Shown here piece after piece: positions 63,662 through 64,000 of a stretch of 64,000 nucleotides of DNA. The DNA comes from Promethearchaeati archaeon (GTDB lineage Archaea > Asgardarchaeota > Heimdallarchaeia > Heimdallarchaeales > Heimdallarchaeaceae): NCBI GenBank assembly GCA_013166775.1, contig JABLTJ010000003.1:149950-213949 (forward strand), in the 5' to 3' direction. The notes beneath the pieces are model-generated. The model was not told where the DNA came from, ran no database searches, and saw only the letters and a list, made by a program, of their open reading frames with translations. Positions within the stretch are counted from its first letter, which is position 1. Each line of letters opens with the position of its first letter. A program made the translations under genes and the position numbers.

Positions 63662-64000
63662 TCAAAGAAAAGAACCTCCCATAGGAGTAGCAAGTGCATC
63701 CCATAGTGTCTCTCTACCAACATAATTGTTGTTTACTATGATAGTATGTTTTACTTTCGAATTAATTGAAAATCAAACCTTGTCTGAAGGTCTACTTCTT
63801 GGTTCTTCCAAACTCTTTGAATATGTCTTCTTATCTAAATTCTAATTGTCTATAAGAAAGAAGAGGAAATAAGAAGGCATCTTCTTATCAAAGAGAAAAT
63901 CTGAATTTACATCATAATGAAAAGTCTAATTGATATTGTTATGTACTGCAATATAAATACAACTTCGTTTCAGAGGAAATCTTAGTAGTGGCTTTATCCT
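63662..64000. other. Intergenic end region with remnants and a promoter
   Basis: On the minus strand a frame reads HTIIVNNNYVGRETLWDA..PMGGSFL (about 63756-63672), continuing behind a TGA into the dispersed element; no start. On the + strand a TATA-like ATATAAAT at 63951-63958 is 30 bases ahead of a GTG at 63988 that stays open to the window end, possibly the start of a new gene. Confidence 0.4.
63951..63958 (+). promoter_or_regulatory. TATA box before a possible gene leaving the window
   Basis: ATATAAAT 30 bases before GTG 63988. The reading frame reaches the window edge after four codons, so the gene itself cannot be judged. Confidence 0.35.

Larger units (their letters stand above)
56631..63834. 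repeat. Dispersed 45-base intergenic element, three copies
   Basis: Copies at 62296-62340 and 63789-63833 agree at 39 of 45 positions without gaps (GGTC.ACTTCTTGG..CTT.CAAACTCTTTGAATA..TCTTCTTA). A third, at 56631-56675, matches the second at about 34 of 45. All have the same orientation and lie in gaps. It might be the end of a lost gene, since on the minus strand it reads KKTYSKSLEEPRSRP-like, or a small mobile unit. Confidence 0.5.

Overview
This is an AT-rich window with about 50 protein-coding genes, no rRNA, no tRNA that I can support, no CRISPR array and no intact insertion sequence. It looks archaeal. Many starts lie 20-35 bases downstream of A/T-rich TATA-like boxes with little or no leader. 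Short ATGA overlaps link co-directional genes. Several secreted proteins end in one membrane helix followed by a basic tail. The family mix (fused HgcA/HgcB-like protein, CxxC-x17-CxxC zinc ribbons, SCP2 protein, long surface proteins, many peptidases) makes me think of an Asgard archaeon, perhaps a Heimdallarchaeia-like lineage. There is no ribosomal or other marker gene here, so that placement is inference.

Layout. 1-9.4 kb: a partial nuclease/phosphatase, an acetyltransferase, a SagB-type nitroreductase, a DinB protein, then a run of peptidases (M20, M28, S9, M20). 9.4-18.3 kb: a decayed beta-lactamase-family gene, a four-repeat zinc-ribbon protein with Arg/Ser-rich linkers, an acetyltransferase, a DUF362 membrane protein, a C45-type Ntn hydrolase and a large surface protein. 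18.4-31.4 kb: an aminotransferase, a Cys-rich putative hydrolase, a flavodoxin, two aldo/keto reductases, a FGGY sugar kinase facing a dehydrogenase-aldolase fusion, an SCP2 membrane protein, and a TetR-controlled operon with a CrtI-like oxidoreductase. 31.5-43 kb: NAD synthetase, a two-gene unit of a methyltransferase and a fused HgcA/HgcB-like corrinoid-ferredoxin protein, a second Ntn hydrolase, an acyltransferase-like membrane protein, an APH-like kinase, an intact serine hydrolase, a PIG-L deacetylase and a CopZ-like protein with DUF998. 43-54 kb: catalase, an EutA-like chaperone with a long N-terminal extension, an ion-transporter/USP pair, an MFS transporter and a methyltransferase whose frame is cut by a stop. 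54-64 kb: two related propeller-type surface proteins flanking a beta-helix surface protein, then small membrane proteins mixed with gene fragments.

Metabolic picture (inference): a peptide- and sugar-using heterotroph with corrinoid chemistry (HgcA-like protein, EutA-like reactivase) and some oxygen defence (catalase). The most notable items are the fused HgcAB-like gene overlapping its methyltransferase, the 2-hydroxyacid dehydrogenase/class II aldolase fusion beside a FGGY kinase, the zinc-ribbon protein with an exact 80-residue period, and an unusual number of genes cut by a single stop or frameshift (near 10382, 28640, 31290, 54195). The last point could be real decay or assembly error.
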